Shown piece after piece: positions 25,375 to 34,568 of a stretch of DNA of 64,000 bases. The DNA is from an uncultured Tateyamaria sp. GTDB taxonomy: Bacteria > Pseudomonadota > Alphaproteobacteria > Rhodobacterales > Rhodobacteraceae. The stretch is from assembly GCF_947488715.1 (NCBI RefSeq), contig NZ_CANLAG010000005.1, positions 124,001 to 188,000 on the forward strand. The letters are read 5' to 3'. How positions within the stretch are numbered: the stretch's first letter is position 1; each line of letters begins with the position of its first letter. Below the pieces are notes generated by a model. That model saw only the letters and a program-made list of their open reading frames with translations. It ran no database searches and was not told the origin of the DNA. Both the position numbers and the translations under genes were made by a program.

Positions 25375-26577
25375 ATGACATTGGACCACGTGCGCAGCCT
25401 GTCGGGTGGGATCAACCAGACGGGTGTGCGTGCCTATAATGAGCGGCTGTTGATGTCGGTGTTGCAGCGCAACGGCGCGTTGCCGGGCAGTGACCTGGCA
25501 CGTCGGACGGGGCTGTCGCCCCAGACCGCGTCGGTCATCCTGCGCAAGCTGGAACAGGACGGGCTGTTGTCCAAGGGCGTGCCGGTCAAGGGCAAGGTGG
25601 GCAAGCCGACGGTGCCTTATTCGCTGAACCCGGACGGGATGTTTTCCATCGGGCTCAAGGTGGGGCGGCGCAGTGCGGATTTGCTGGTGTTGGACATGAT
25701 GGGTCAGGTCCGCCACCAATTGCGCGAAACCTATGACTACCCGTTGCCCAGCAACGTGTTTGCGTTTCTGAATGATGGGTATGCCCGCCTGCGCGAGATG
25801 ATGTCGGACAACATGCGCGCACGGCTTTGCGGTGTGGGCATTGCGGCCCCGTTCGAGCTGTGGAGCTGGCATGAGCTGCTGGGCGCGCCTGCCGAACAGT
25901 TCGCCGCGTGGAAAGACGTGGATTTCGTTGAGGAAACAACCCGGATCACAAACCTGCGCGCACATATGGTGAACGACGCGACGGCGGCGTGCAGGGCCGA
26001 GCATGTGTTTGGCATCGGCCGCGAATATCGCGATTACCTGTATTTCTTTGTCGGGGCCTTTGTGGGTGGCGGCGTTGTGCTGGATCACGCCGTGTTCGAG
26101 GGCAACCAGCGCAACGCAGGGGCGCTTGGCACTTTGCCGGTTGCAGATTTGGATGGTCAGCCTGCGCATCTGATCGACCTTGCGTCGATCAGGACGTTAG
26201 AATTGCGACTGATCCACCACGGGCATGATCCGAGACAGCTGTGGCAACAACCGCAGGACTGGGCGCATCTGGAACACTACGTTGCACCGTGGCTGGCGCA
26301 GGCGGCGGATGCGTTGGCCACGGCCAGCGTGGCGGCCTGTGCGGTTCTCGATTTCGAGGCGATTGTGATCGACGGCGCGATGCCACCCGCTGTGCGCGCG
26401 CGGCTGGTCGAGATGACGGAAAGCGCGATGGCGATCAAGGACATGCGGGGATTGATCCGCCCCGCCACAGCCGAGGGGCAGATTGGTGCCAATGCCCGCG
26501 GCATCGGCGCGGCCACGGGGCCGATCCTCAGTCAATTGATGCTGGACCGGTCAGCCGTTCTGTTTGATCACGGCTGA
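25375..26577 (+). CDS. frcR: ROK-family regulator of the fructose operon
   Basis: A 400-residue protein with an N-terminal winged helix (SDLARRTGLSPQTASVILRKLEQDG) and a ROK sugar-binding domain (GVGIAAPFE, then VNDATAACRAEHVFG). The ATG at 25375 has GGAGG at good spacing; the ATG at 25366 nearly touches that site and is unlikely. The usual ROK zinc motif CxCGxxGCxE is absent: the matching stretch reads NAGALGTLPVADLDG. It is divergent from frcBCAK as in Sinorhizobium. Confidence 0.86.
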   Translation: MTLDHVRSLSGGINQTGVRAYNERLLMSVLQRNGALPGSDLARRTGLSPQTASVILRKLEQDGLLSKGVPVKGKVGKPTVPYSLNPDGMFSIGLKVGRRSADLLVLDMMGQVRHQLRETYDYPLPSNVFAFLNDGYARLREMMSDNMRARLCGVGIAAPFELWSWHELLGAPAEQFAAWKDVDFVEETTRITNLRAHMVNDATAACRAEHVFGIGREYRDYLYFFVGAFVGGGVVLDHAVFEGNQRNAGALGTLPVADLDGQPAHLIDLASIRTLELRLIHHGHDPRQLWQQPQDWAHLEHYVAPWLAQAADALATASVAACAVLDFEAIVIDGAMPPAVRARLVEMTESAMAIKDMRGLIRPATAEGQIGANARGIGAATGPILSQLMLDRSAVLFDHG

Positions 26578-26580
26578 CCG
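26548..26580. terminator. Bidirectional-type hairpin between frcR and aglK
   Basis: Perfect 10-bp stem CGGTCAGCCG / CGGCTGACCG with a 13-nt loop, overlapping the end of frcR and lying 9 nt from the aglK stop. Two convergent operons meet here. There is no strong T-run. Confidence 0.6.
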
Positions 26581-26588
26581 AGGGGGCC

Positions 26589-27677
26589 TTAGCGGTAGTA
26601 AAGCGACTTGCCGTTGTGGAACAGTTGCACCTTGCCCGGTTCAGCGCCGACCTTGACCGTTGTGCCACGCAGGTCCTGGTGGATGCCGGGCATCTTGGCC
26701 AGAACCGGTGCGGCCTCGCCTTCGGCCTTGAAGTAGAGGATCGTCACCTCGCCCAGGGCTTCGGTGAAATCCACGACACCCTCATAGACGGCCTCGCCGG
26801 TGGTGACGGTCATATCTTCGGGGCGCACGCCCACGTTGACCTTGAGACCCTTGTCCGCATCGGTTGTCGGCACGGCGGACGTCATCATCAAACCACTGTC
26901 CATCTTGATCTTGGTCTGCGCGCCGGTCTCGACAATCTCGCCGGGCAGCAGGTTCATGGACGGTGAGCCGATGAACTGGGCCACAAATTCATTCTCGGGC
27001 CGCTCGTACAGTTCCAGCGGGCTGCCGACCTGCGCAATGCCCTTGTTCGCCAGCACCACGATGCGGGTGGCGAGCGTCATCGCCTCGACCTGGTCGTGGG
27101 TGACGTAGATCATCGTGCTGTCGGGCATCGACTCTTTTAACTGCGCAATCTCGATCCGGGTGGCGACACGCAGGGCGGCGTCGAGGTTCGAAAGTGGTTC
27201 GTCAAAGAGATAAACCTTGGGGTCGCGCACAATCGAGCGGCCAATGGCAACCCTCTGACGCTGGCCGCCAGACAGGGCCTTGGGCAGGCGGTCAAGATAG
27301 GGTTCAAGCTGGAGAATACGCGCAGCCTTGTCGACGGCGGCATTGATCTCTTCGTTGGATTTCTTGGCCAGCTTGAGGGCAAAGGTCATGTTGTCCCGCA
27401 CCGTCATGTGCGGATAGAGCGCGTAGGACTGGAACACCATCGCAATGCCGCGCTGGGCGGGGGGGACGTCGTTGACCACCGTGCCGTCAATCTCAAGCGT
27501 CCCGTCCGAGATTTTCTCGAGGCCTGCGATCATGCGCAGCAGGGTCGACTTGCCACAGCCGGACGGCCCGACAAAGACGATCAACTCACCCTTGGCGATA
27601 TCGAGGTTGATGTTGTTGAGTACGTTGACCGTGCCGCCGTAGGTCTTGGCGACATCGGTCAGTTTCAGATCGGCCAT
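26589..27677 (-). CDS. aglK: Alpha-glucoside ABC transporter ATP-binding protein
   Basis: A 362-residue MalK/UgpC-type ATPase. Walker A GPSGCGKST, signature LSGGQRQRVAIGR, Walker B VYLFDEPLSNLD and switch YVTHDQ are all present, followed by a C-terminal TOBE/OB region with VGVRPEDM. The ATG at 27677 follows GGGAGGAAGAAC. It is the last gene of aglEFGAK and energises AglFG. Confidence 0.93.
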   Translation of the reverse strand: MADLKLTDVAKTYGGTVNVLNNINLDIAKGELIVFVGPSGCGKSTLLRMIAGLEKISDGTLEIDGTVVNDVPPAQRGIAMVFQSYALYPHMTVRDNMTFALKLAKKSNEEINAAVDKAARILQLEPYLDRLPKALSGGQRQRVAIGRSIVRDPKVYLFDEPLSNLDAALRVATRIEIAQLKESMPDSTMIYVTHDQVEAMTLATRIVVLANKGIAQVGSPLELYERPENEFVAQFIGSPSMNLLPGEIVETGAQTKIKMDSGLMMTSAVPTTDADKGLKVNVGVRPEDMTVTTGEAVYEGVVDFTEALGEVTILYFKAEGEAAPVLAKMPGIHQDLRGTTVKVGAEPGKVQLFHNGKSLYYR

Positions 27678-27728
27678 TGTTCTTCCTCCCAAAAATCACC
27701 CGTTGAACCGGGCGCTGGTTCCGTTTGT

Positions 27729-29384
27729 TCAGGTCTTGAGCGACAGGGCGACTTGCCATGGCCCAAGGTGCAGTTGCCCGTCCGGCCCCGGTGCGGTGCT
27801 GCCCAGTTCCGACCCAACGGTCGCCCAACTGCCGTCGGGCAAGGCGTGGGTGGCAGGCGCATCGCTGAGGTTGAACGCGCAATAGAGCGTTTGATCGCCC
27901 AGCGTCCGGGTAAAGCTGACCACAGACCCGTCCGCAGACACGCCACCATGCGTGCCCTTGACCAGGGCGGGGTGCGTGCGGCGAAAGGCGATGGCCCGGC
28001 GGTAGTGGTGCAACAGCGCGCTGGGGTCGTCCTCTTGCGCGGCCACAGACCGGTTCAGGTGGTCCGAACTGACCGGCAACCAGGGGTTGCCACTGGTAAA
28101 GCCGCCGGTCTGGTTCGACGGTTCCCACACCATCGGCGTCCGGCATCCGTCACGACCCTTGAACTCGGGCCAGAACTCGATGCCATAGGGGTCTTGCAGG
28201 TCCTCGAACGCCACGTCCGCCTCTGGCAGGCCCAACTCTTCGCCCTGATAGAGGCAGACAGAGCCGCGCAGACACAGGATCAGCGTTGCATAGGCCCGCG
28301 CCGCCGCCGGTGTCAGATCCCAGCGGGTGATGTGGCGCATCACGTCGTGGTTGGAAAACGCCCAGCAGGCCCAGCCGTCAGCGGCCACGGTATCGACCTC
28401 GGCAAATACCTGCGCCACCCGCTCGGCGGTCAGCGGGTCCTTCGCCAGAAACTCGAACGCATAACACATCTGCACACCTGTGGTGCCTGCCGTGTACTGG
28501 CCCAGCAACTCCAGCCCACGCTGTGCATCGCCCACCTCACCAACGGCTGCGGCACCGGGATACTCTTCGAGCAGCGCGCGGAACCGCGCAAGAAACTCCA
28601 GGTTCTCGGGCTGGTTCTTGGAATAGAGGTGTTCCTGATGGTTATACGGGTTCACCGACGGCGCGATGTTGGCATTGCGCCGCTCTGGCGGCAGGGCCGG
28701 ATTGTCGCGCAGATCCTTGTCCGCATAGTAAAAGTTGATGGTGTCGAGGCGGAAGCCATCCACACCCCGGTCCAGCCAGAACCGCGTCACATCCAAAAGT
28801 GCATCCTGCACTTCCGGGTTGTGAAAGTTCAGATCGGGCTGCGTCGACAGGAAGTTGTGCAGGTAATACTGCTCGCGGCGCGGCTCCCATGTCCAGGCGG
28901 GGCCACCAAAGATCGACAGCCAGTTGTTGGGCGGCGTGCCGTCTGGCTTGGGATCGGACCAGACGTACCAGTCGGCCTTGTCGTTGGTGCGGTCCTGATG
29001 GCTTTGTGCAAACCACGCGTGCTGGTCCGATGTGTGGCTCAGCACCAGATCAATCATCACGCGCAGACCCAGTTCGTGCGCGGTTTCGACCAATGCGTCG
29101 AAATCCGCCAATGATCCAAACATCGGGTCCACGTCGCAATAGTTGCTGACGTCATAGCCAAAGTCTTTCATCGGCGAGGTAAAGAACGGCGAAATCCAAA
29201 TCGCGTCCACACCCAGCGAAGCGATATGCGGCAGGCGTTGCACGATGCCCAAAAGGTCACCAACACCGTCGCCATTGCTGTCCTGATAGCTGCGCGGATA
29301 GATCTGATAGATCACCGCACCGCGCCACCAATCCGTATCGACGTCCAAAACTTTGGCCATGTCGAAATCTGCTTTCTTGTTCAT
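27729..29384 (-). CDS. aglA: Alpha-glucosidase, GH13
   Basis: A 551-residue cytoplasmic enzyme with no signal peptide. GH13 regions in order: YQIYPRSYQDSNGDGVGDL at the start, DLVLSHTSD, DGFRLDT with the nucleophile Asp, GEVGD with the acid/base Glu, and AFSNHDVMRH. It hydrolyses imported sucrose, maltose, trehalose-like or related alpha-glucosides to glucose. It lies between aglG and aglK exactly as in Sinorhizobium agl operons. Confidence 0.93.
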   Translation of the reverse strand: MNKKADFDMAKVLDVDTDWWRGAVIYQIYPRSYQDSNGDGVGDLLGIVQRLPHIASLGVDAIWISPFFTSPMKDFGYDVSNYCDVDPMFGSLADFDALVETAHELGLRVMIDLVLSHTSDQHAWFAQSHQDRTNDKADWYVWSDPKPDGTPPNNWLSIFGGPAWTWEPRREQYYLHNFLSTQPDLNFHNPEVQDALLDVTRFWLDRGVDGFRLDTINFYYADKDLRDNPALPPERRNANIAPSVNPYNHQEHLYSKNQPENLEFLARFRALLEEYPGAAAVGEVGDAQRGLELLGQYTAGTTGVQMCYAFEFLAKDPLTAERVAQVFAEVDTVAADGWACWAFSNHDVMRHITRWDLTPAAARAYATLILCLRGSVCLYQGEELGLPEADVAFEDLQDPYGIEFWPEFKGRDGCRTPMVWEPSNQTGGFTSGNPWLPVSSDHLNRSVAAQEDDPSALLHHYRRAIAFRRTHPALVKGTHGGVSADGSVVSFTRTLGDQTLYCAFNLSDAPATHALPDGSWATVGSELGSTAPGPDGQLHLGPWQVALSLKT

Positions 29385-29393
29385 CTTGAGCCT

Positions 29394-30548
29394 TTACTTG
29401 ACCGAGCCGGCCAAGAGGCCGCGCACGAGGTATTTCTGCATTGCAAAGAAGACGGCGAGCGGCACTGCAATCGAGACAAAGGCCGCTGTCGCCAGAATTT
29501 CCCAGTTGCCGCCGCGTGTGCCCAGCAGGTTCACGATCTGGTCGGTCATCACCGTGGTCTGACCGGTTGAATCGATCAGGAAAACCTTGGCGACCAGCAG
29601 GTCGTTCCACGTCCACAGGAACTGGAAGATGGCAAAGGACGCCAAGGCAGGGAACGACAGCGGGAGGATGATCTTGGTAAAGATCTGGAAGTCCGTCGCC
29701 CCGTCCACCTTGGCGTTTTCGATGATGTCGCGCGGCAGCCCGACCATGTAGTTTCGCAAGAGATATATCGCGAGCGGTAGCCCGAACCCGGTGTGGGCCA
29801 GCCAGACGCCCAGATAGCCTTTGCCGATGCCGACGCCGACATGGAGTTTCAGCAATGGAATGAGGGCCAATTGCAACGGCACCACCAGCAATCCGACAAC
29901 ACAAGCTATCAGGATCGCGCGACCGGGAAAGTCCATCCACGCCAGCGCATAGGCGGCGAATGCGGCCACGACGATGGGAATGATCGTGGCCGGGATCGTC
30001 ACGGTCAGCGTGTTAAAGAACGCCTTGGCCATGTTGTCGGTGTCATTGCCGCTGGTCATGATGTTCACGTAGTTTTCGGTCGTGAACTCGGGCGGCGACA
30101 CAGCGGTGACAAAGGCGCGCTGCCCCCGTCCGCTGATCTGTTCGTCGTTGCCGGACCAGACATAGTTGCCCTCTGCGTCGATCGAGAACGTCTCGCCATC
30201 GCCCAGGTCGGCGACGTCGCCCGCTTGGTAGGCATCCACCGCGCGGGACGAGGTGCCCCAGCTCTGGATGTCGCCGCTGGCATTGTTTTCTTCAAAGAAG
30301 TTGCCTTCGACCACAAACATGTCACCGCGTTGGATGCGGTTTTCGTCCGGGTCGGAGGCGCGGTAGCGTTCGGTCTGTTCCGACGGGAACATCGACGCCC
30401 ACCAGCCCGACCCGACAATCTGGTCAGCGGTGCGGAAGGACGACACCAGCAGGCCGAAGGTGGGGAACACCCACAGTGCAACCAGCAGGACGACGCAGAT
30501 GTTGACGACCCATCCCAGAGACGACTTGGAACCAGCGATATTATCCAT
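29394..30548 (-). CDS. aglG: Alpha-glucoside ABC transporter permease AglG
   Basis: A 384-residue CUT1 permease. The first membrane helix (about residues 12-33) is followed by a long hydrophilic insert of roughly 120 residues, presumably periplasmic, before the remaining five helices. The EAA loop ENAKVDGATDFQIFTKIILPL docks to AglK. It lies 9 nt upstream of aglA. The insert makes it longer than MalG but is usual for AglG. Confidence 0.9.
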   Translation of the reverse strand: MDNIAGSKSSLGWVVNICVVLLVALWVFPTFGLLVSSFRTADQIVGSGWWASMFPSEQTERYRASDPDENRIQRGDMFVVEGNFFEENNASGDIQSWGTSSRAVDAYQAGDVADLGDGETFSIDAEGNYVWSGNDEQISGRGQRAFVTAVSPPEFTTENYVNIMTSGNDTDNMAKAFFNTLTVTIPATIIPIVVAAFAAYALAWMDFPGRAILIACVVGLLVVPLQLALIPLLKLHVGVGIGKGYLGVWLAHTGFGLPLAIYLLRNYMVGLPRDIIENAKVDGATDFQIFTKIILPLSFPALASFAIFQFLWTWNDLLVAKVFLIDSTGQTTVMTDQIVNLLGTRGGNWEILATAAFVSIAVPLAVFFAMQKYLVRGLLAGSVK

Positions 30549-30575
30549 TATTTTGCTCCTTGCGATCGCGGGCCA

Positions 30576-31811
30576 TCATTTCATCTCCTTGCGGGCGTTG
30601 TAGACGTTCCAGACGAGGATCGGGGACACCATGATCATGATCACGATGGCCGCAGCCGACCCCACGCCCCAGTCATTGGCGCGGAACAGTTTGTCGAACA
30701 TGTAGTTGGCCAGAACCTGCGTTTCCCACTGGCCGTTGGTCATCGCGAACACGATGTCGAACACCTTGAGAACGGTGATGGTGATCGTGGTCCAAACCAC
30801 CACAATGGTCCCCATGATCTGCGGCACCTTGATCTTGAAAAAGATCTGGAACGGGTTGGCCCCGTCCACGATGGCGGCCTCAACCGTTTCTTCGGGGATG
30901 CCGCGCAGGGCGGCGGACAGGATCACCATGGCAAAGCCGGTCTGGATCCAGATCAGCACGACCATCAGCAGGAACGAGTTCCAGAACGGGATGGTCAGCC
31001 ACGTCTGCGGCTCGCCATACGGGTAGTCAAAGGTGAACACACCCACCAGCGACGTCAGCGACAGGTACACCAGATAGAGCGCGGCACCGCCCACAAACAG
31101 GCGCAGCGGGACAAACCCGGCACCACCGCCATTCTGGCGACTTTCCGCAATGGGACGGATGAAAATCCAGCCGACGTAGGCCACGATCGCACCAAAGGCC
31201 AAGAGCATCAGCGCAGGCACAGCCTGAAGGAACAGGAACGACCCGATGCCACCATCAAAGTTCAGCCAGACCGCATTCAGCACACCAATCTGGCTCTGAT
31301 CGGCGGGGCGCGCCTCGTAGATGAGTTTAAAAATGACGCCCGCACCGACAAAGGAAATCGCCATGGGCATAAAGATCAGGGACTTCGCAATCGACCCCCA
31401 CTTGATCCGGTCGGTCAGTTGCGCGGCCAGCAGGCCAAAAGCGGTCGAGGCGGCGGGCACGACGATAAGCCACAACAGGTTGTTGCGCAGCGCCTCCCAG
31501 AACTTGGGCTCGGCCACCATCTGATTGTAGTTGGCCAGCCCCACAAACGCGCCGCCCTGATCACGGTCGGTGAACGACAGGCGCAGCGTCTCGAACACGG
31601 GGTAGGCGAGGTACAGACCCAGCGCGAAAATGGCAGGGAACAGGAACAGCCAGGGGCGCACCATATTGGCACGGTTGATATTGCGACCCGCCTGCGGCCC
31701 GGTGGCCGGAAAGATTACCTTGTCGAGGAACTGGTTCGATCCCCAAAAATACAGAAGACATCCGCCGACACCGGCAAGAATAGTCACAAGTCCCAAGAGT
31801 GCGGGGTTCAT
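30576..31811 (-). CDS. aglF: Alpha-glucoside ABC transporter permease AglF
   Basis: A 411-residue CUT1 permease with about eight hydrophobic segments, two of them in an extra N-terminal region (MNPALLGLVTILAG... and RPWLFLFPAIFALGLY). The EAA loop is EAAIVDGANPFQIFFKIKVPQI. It pairs with AglG and lies 27 nt upstream of it, 126 nt after aglE. Confidence 0.9.
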   Translation of the reverse strand: MNPALLGLVTILAGVGGCLLYFWGSNQFLDKVIFPATGPQAGRNINRANMVRPWLFLFPAIFALGLYLAYPVFETLRLSFTDRDQGGAFVGLANYNQMVAEPKFWEALRNNLLWLIVVPAASTAFGLLAAQLTDRIKWGSIAKSLIFMPMAISFVGAGVIFKLIYEARPADQSQIGVLNAVWLNFDGGIGSFLFLQAVPALMLLAFGAIVAYVGWIFIRPIAESRQNGGGAGFVPLRLFVGGAALYLVYLSLTSLVGVFTFDYPYGEPQTWLTIPFWNSFLLMVVLIWIQTGFAMVILSAALRGIPEETVEAAIVDGANPFQIFFKIKVPQIMGTIVVVWTTITITVLKVFDIVFAMTNGQWETQVLANYMFDKLFRANDWGVGSAAAIVIMIMVSPILVWNVYNARKEMK

Positions 31812-31885
31812 CTGGCTTCCTCCCTATGGCGAGGCCCGGTTTTCGAATGGGGTTTCTCGCAACCGGCACGCGGGGCCGGCGAGTG

Positions 31886-31914
31886 GACCAGCCCGCAACA
31901 CGGGCGGACTGGTC
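31886..31914 (-). other. Imperfect stem-loop between aglE and aglF
   Basis: GACCAG-CCCG facing CGGG-CGGA-CTGGTC around a short loop in the 126-nt gap after the binding-protein gene. Like the frcB-frcC hairpin, it may limit read-through into the permease genes. The pairing has a bulge and no T-run. Confidence 0.42.
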
Positions 31915-31937
31915 GGTCTTGTGAGTGGTGAAACCGC

Positions 31938-33296
31938 TTACTTCAGCGCGTCCCAGCTGTCCTGAATTTCGGACGCAACGGTTGCCGCATCCTTGCCACC
32001 TGCATAGTCCACCATGCCGGTCCAGAACGTGCCCGCACCAACGCCACCAGGCATCAGGTCGGAGCCGTCAAAACGGAACGTGGTCGCGCCCAGCAGAACG
32101 TCACCCAGCGCGCGCAGCGTGTCGTCCTTGTAGGCTTCGGTGTTGACGCCCTTGTGGGGTGTCAGGAAGCCGGTCTGCGCCATCATGATCTCGTGGCTCA
32201 AAGGCAGTTGGAAGAACTCCATCAGCGACGTTGTGGCATCCGATGGATCGGTGATCGCCATCAGCGTGCCGCCACCCAGAACCGGGTTGCCCAGATCCTT
32301 GTCCGCATAGGACGGGAAGTAGAAGAAATTGGTGTCGACACCAAACTCTACGTCCTCAGGGAAGAAGGCAGGCACAAACGACGCCTGACGGTGCATGTAG
32401 CACTGCGGGGGCGAGGTGAAGAGGCCCTTGGGGCTGTCACGGAAGTCCGTGGAGGCAACTGCACCAGCACCGCCGGATACTTTTGCGTCGTCACGGGCAA
32501 AATGGCCGAACTCTTCGATCGCGGCGATGACGCGCGGGTCATTGAACGGGATCTCGTTGGTGGTCCACTGGTCGTATACTGCCGGATCAACCGTACGCAG
32601 CATCATGTCCTCGACCCAGTCGGTCGCAGGCCAGCCTGTCGCGGCACCGGAACCCAGACCGATACACCAAGGTGTGTCGCCATCGGCAACGATCTGGTCT
32701 GTCAGGGCCTTCAGCTCTTCCATCGACTGCGGGATGTCATAGCCCGCGTCTTCAAAGTTCTCGGGGTTGTACCACACGAGCGACTTGACGTTCACGTTGT
32801 AGAAAAAGCCGTACATCTGGTCGGCGCCCGATGCATCCGCGTAGGTGCCCAGATCAACCCAGGACTGGCCAGCGGCATAGTTTTCGGCAACCCAGTCACC
32901 GGTGCCTGCGGGCAGCGGGTGCAACTGACCCTTGGACGCCATCACAGCGGCCAGGCCGGGCTGCGGGAACACGGCGACGTTGGGGGCGGAACCCGCTTCG
33001 GCGTCGATCACGATCTGCTGCTCAAAGCTGTCGGAACCGGTATAGATCACGTCCGCGCCTGTGGCCGCTTCGAAATAGGCCAGCGCGTTGTTCAGGTAGC
33101 CGTCCTCGGGTGTCAGCCAGGGGCCGAACACTGTCACGGTCTGACCGCTCAGGTCAGGCGCGCCAGCGGCCCATGCGTCATAGCTGTCCCAGCTGAACGG
33201 GCCTTCGCCCGGTGCAAAGGCCAGGTGGCCATCTGCATGAACAGTTGCAGCTGTGATAGCCAACGCTGCGGCGCTGGCCAAAAGTGTCTTGGTCAT
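31938..33296 (-). CDS. aglE: Alpha-glucoside ABC transporter substrate-binding protein
   Basis: A 452-residue extracellular solute-binding protein (family 1). The signal peptide MTKTLLASAAALAITAATVHA is followed by the mature DGHLAFAPGEG start. The ATG at 33296 follows GGGAGGACGATAC. It binds alpha-glucosides such as sucrose, maltose or trehalose in the periplasm and heads the operon. A LacI-type operator lies about 70 nt upstream. Confidence 0.92.
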   Translation of the reverse strand: MTKTLLASAAALAITAATVHADGHLAFAPGEGPFSWDSYDAWAAGAPDLSGQTVTVFGPWLTPEDGYLNNALAYFEAATGADVIYTGSDSFEQQIVIDAEAGSAPNVAVFPQPGLAAVMASKGQLHPLPAGTGDWVAENYAAGQSWVDLGTYADASGADQMYGFFYNVNVKSLVWYNPENFEDAGYDIPQSMEELKALTDQIVADGDTPWCIGLGSGAATGWPATDWVEDMMLRTVDPAVYDQWTTNEIPFNDPRVIAAIEEFGHFARDDAKVSGGAGAVASTDFRDSPKGLFTSPPQCYMHRQASFVPAFFPEDVEFGVDTNFFYFPSYADKDLGNPVLGGGTLMAITDPSDATTSLMEFFQLPLSHEIMMAQTGFLTPHKGVNTEAYKDDTLRALGDVLLGATTFRFDGSDLMPGGVGAGTFWTGMVDYAGGKDAATVASEIQDSWDALK

Positions 33297-33366
33297 TTGT
33301 ATCGTCCTCCCAAAGGTGTCCAAGCGAGCGGTTTGTCACCGGTCATAAGCACCAGACCAAAGTTGT

Positions 33367-33380
33367 CAAAGCGCTTTGGA
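33367..33380. promoter_or_regulatory. AglR operator 1 (aglE side)
   Basis: CAAAGCGCTTTGGA, whose first 12 bases are a perfect palindrome with the central CG-containing form usual for LacI-family operators. On the minus strand it lies about 30-45 nt downstream of a TTGACA hexamer (33412-33417), though the matching -10 is weak. Confidence 0.68.
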
Positions 33381-33516
33381 ATGCGCAGAACGTTGCTGAA
33401 AAATTCCCGCCTGTCAAACGCTGTGCATGTGTGTGGTGATATTATTTTAACACGGAGCGCGGGAATCGCCGAAGCTTTTGACGATTGCGTCACAGTTCGG
33501 TAGCGTCGCGGCACCT

Positions 33517-33529
33517 AAAGCGCTTTGGA
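33517..33529. promoter_or_regulatory. AglR operator 2 (aglR side)
   Basis: AAAGCGCTTTGGA, identical over 13 nt to operator 1, ending 11 nt before the aglR GTG. It suggests autoregulation and possibly looping between two sites 150 nt apart, close to 14 helical turns. Confidence 0.66.
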
Positions 33530-33540
33530 CCGGAATAGCC

Positions 33541-34566
33541 GTGAATCTCAAGGAACTCTCTCATCTGCTGGGGTTAAGCCAGACCACCGTCAGCCGCGCG
33601 TTGAACGGATACCCCGAGGTGTCAGAGGCCACGCGCGCCCGTGTGGTCGCCGCCGCGCAAAAACACAGCTACAGCCCGAACACCCGCGCGCAGGGGCTCG
33701 CAACCGGGCTATCGCGCTGTATCGGCCACGTGATTTCGGTGAATGATTCGGGTGAAATGGTGAACCCGATCTTTGGGGATTTCATGGCCGGTGCGGGCGA
33801 AACCTATGCCGCGCACGGCTATGACATGATGGTCACGCGCGTGGGCCAGGCGGATGAGGCGGACATCTATCGCAACCTCAAGGCGCGCGGCGCGGTCGAC
33901 GGGCTGGTTGTGCATGCCCCGCGCAAGAATGACCCGCGCCTGCCGCTCCTGACCGAGATTGGCCTGCCCTTTGTGGTGCATGGCCGCTCGACCGGGGCGA
34001 CGGTCGATTATTCATGGCTGGACGTGAACAATCGGCGCGCGTTTCGCGATGCTGCGGCCTATCTGACGTCGCTCGGGCACCGCCGCATCGCCCTGATCAA
34101 CGGTCAGGAAGAGCTCGATTTCGCGATTCGCCGGCGCGAAGGGTTCGAGGCCGCGCTGGCCGAGGCGGGAATCGCCGTGGACCCGGCCCTGATGGCGCGC
34201 GGCGAGATGACCGAAGACTACGGCCACGCCTGTGCCGCCCGGATGCTTGATGCGCAGGACCCGCCGACGGCCTTTCTTGCGGCGTCCATCATCTGCGCCT
34301 CTGGCGTGCGGCGAGCGCTGGATGAACGCGGGCTGCGGCCGGGTGCGGATGTGTCCATTGCCACCTTTGACGACTGCCTCAGCTATTTTGGCAACGGCAG
34401 CACGGTACCTGTGTTCACCGCGATGCAATCCTCGGTACGTGCCGCCGGTGCGACGCTGGCGCAGATGCTACTGGACCGGATCGACGATCCAACCGGCCCC
34501 CACCAACAGACGCTGTGGGAGGCCGAATTTGTGATCGGTGCCTCCACTGACAAAGTTAAGGACTAG
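33541..34566 (+). CDS. aglR: LacI-family regulator of the alpha-glucoside operon
   Basis: A 341-residue protein beginning at a GTG: NLKELSHLLGLSQTTVSRALNGYPEVSEATRARV is a textbook LacI helix-turn-helix and hinge, so the in-frame start 21 codons upstream, which would run through operator 2, is unlikely. The rest is the periplasmic-binding-protein-like effector domain, probably sensing an alpha-glucoside. It is divergent from aglEFGAK and 2 nt upstream of the GH1 gene. Confidence 0.9.
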   Translation: MNLKELSHLLGLSQTTVSRALNGYPEVSEATRARVVAAAQKHSYSPNTRAQGLATGLSRCIGHVISVNDSGEMVNPIFGDFMAGAGETYAAHGYDMMVTRVGQADEADIYRNLKARGAVDGLVVHAPRKNDPRLPLLTEIGLPFVVHGRSTGATVDYSWLDVNNRRAFRDAAAYLTSLGHRRIALINGQEELDFAIRRREGFEAALAEAGIAVDPALMARGEMTEDYGHACAARMLDAQDPPTAFLAASIICASGVRRALDERGLRPGADVSIATFDDCLSYFGNGSTVPVFTAMQSSVRAAGATLAQMLLDRIDDPTGPHQQTLWEAEFVIGASTDKVKD

Positions 34567-34568
34567 CT

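Noticed and set aside
33478-33540. Upstream in-frame start for aglR
   Set aside because: It would add 21 residues before a canonical LacI N-terminus and translate through operator 2. The GTG at 33541 fits the family.
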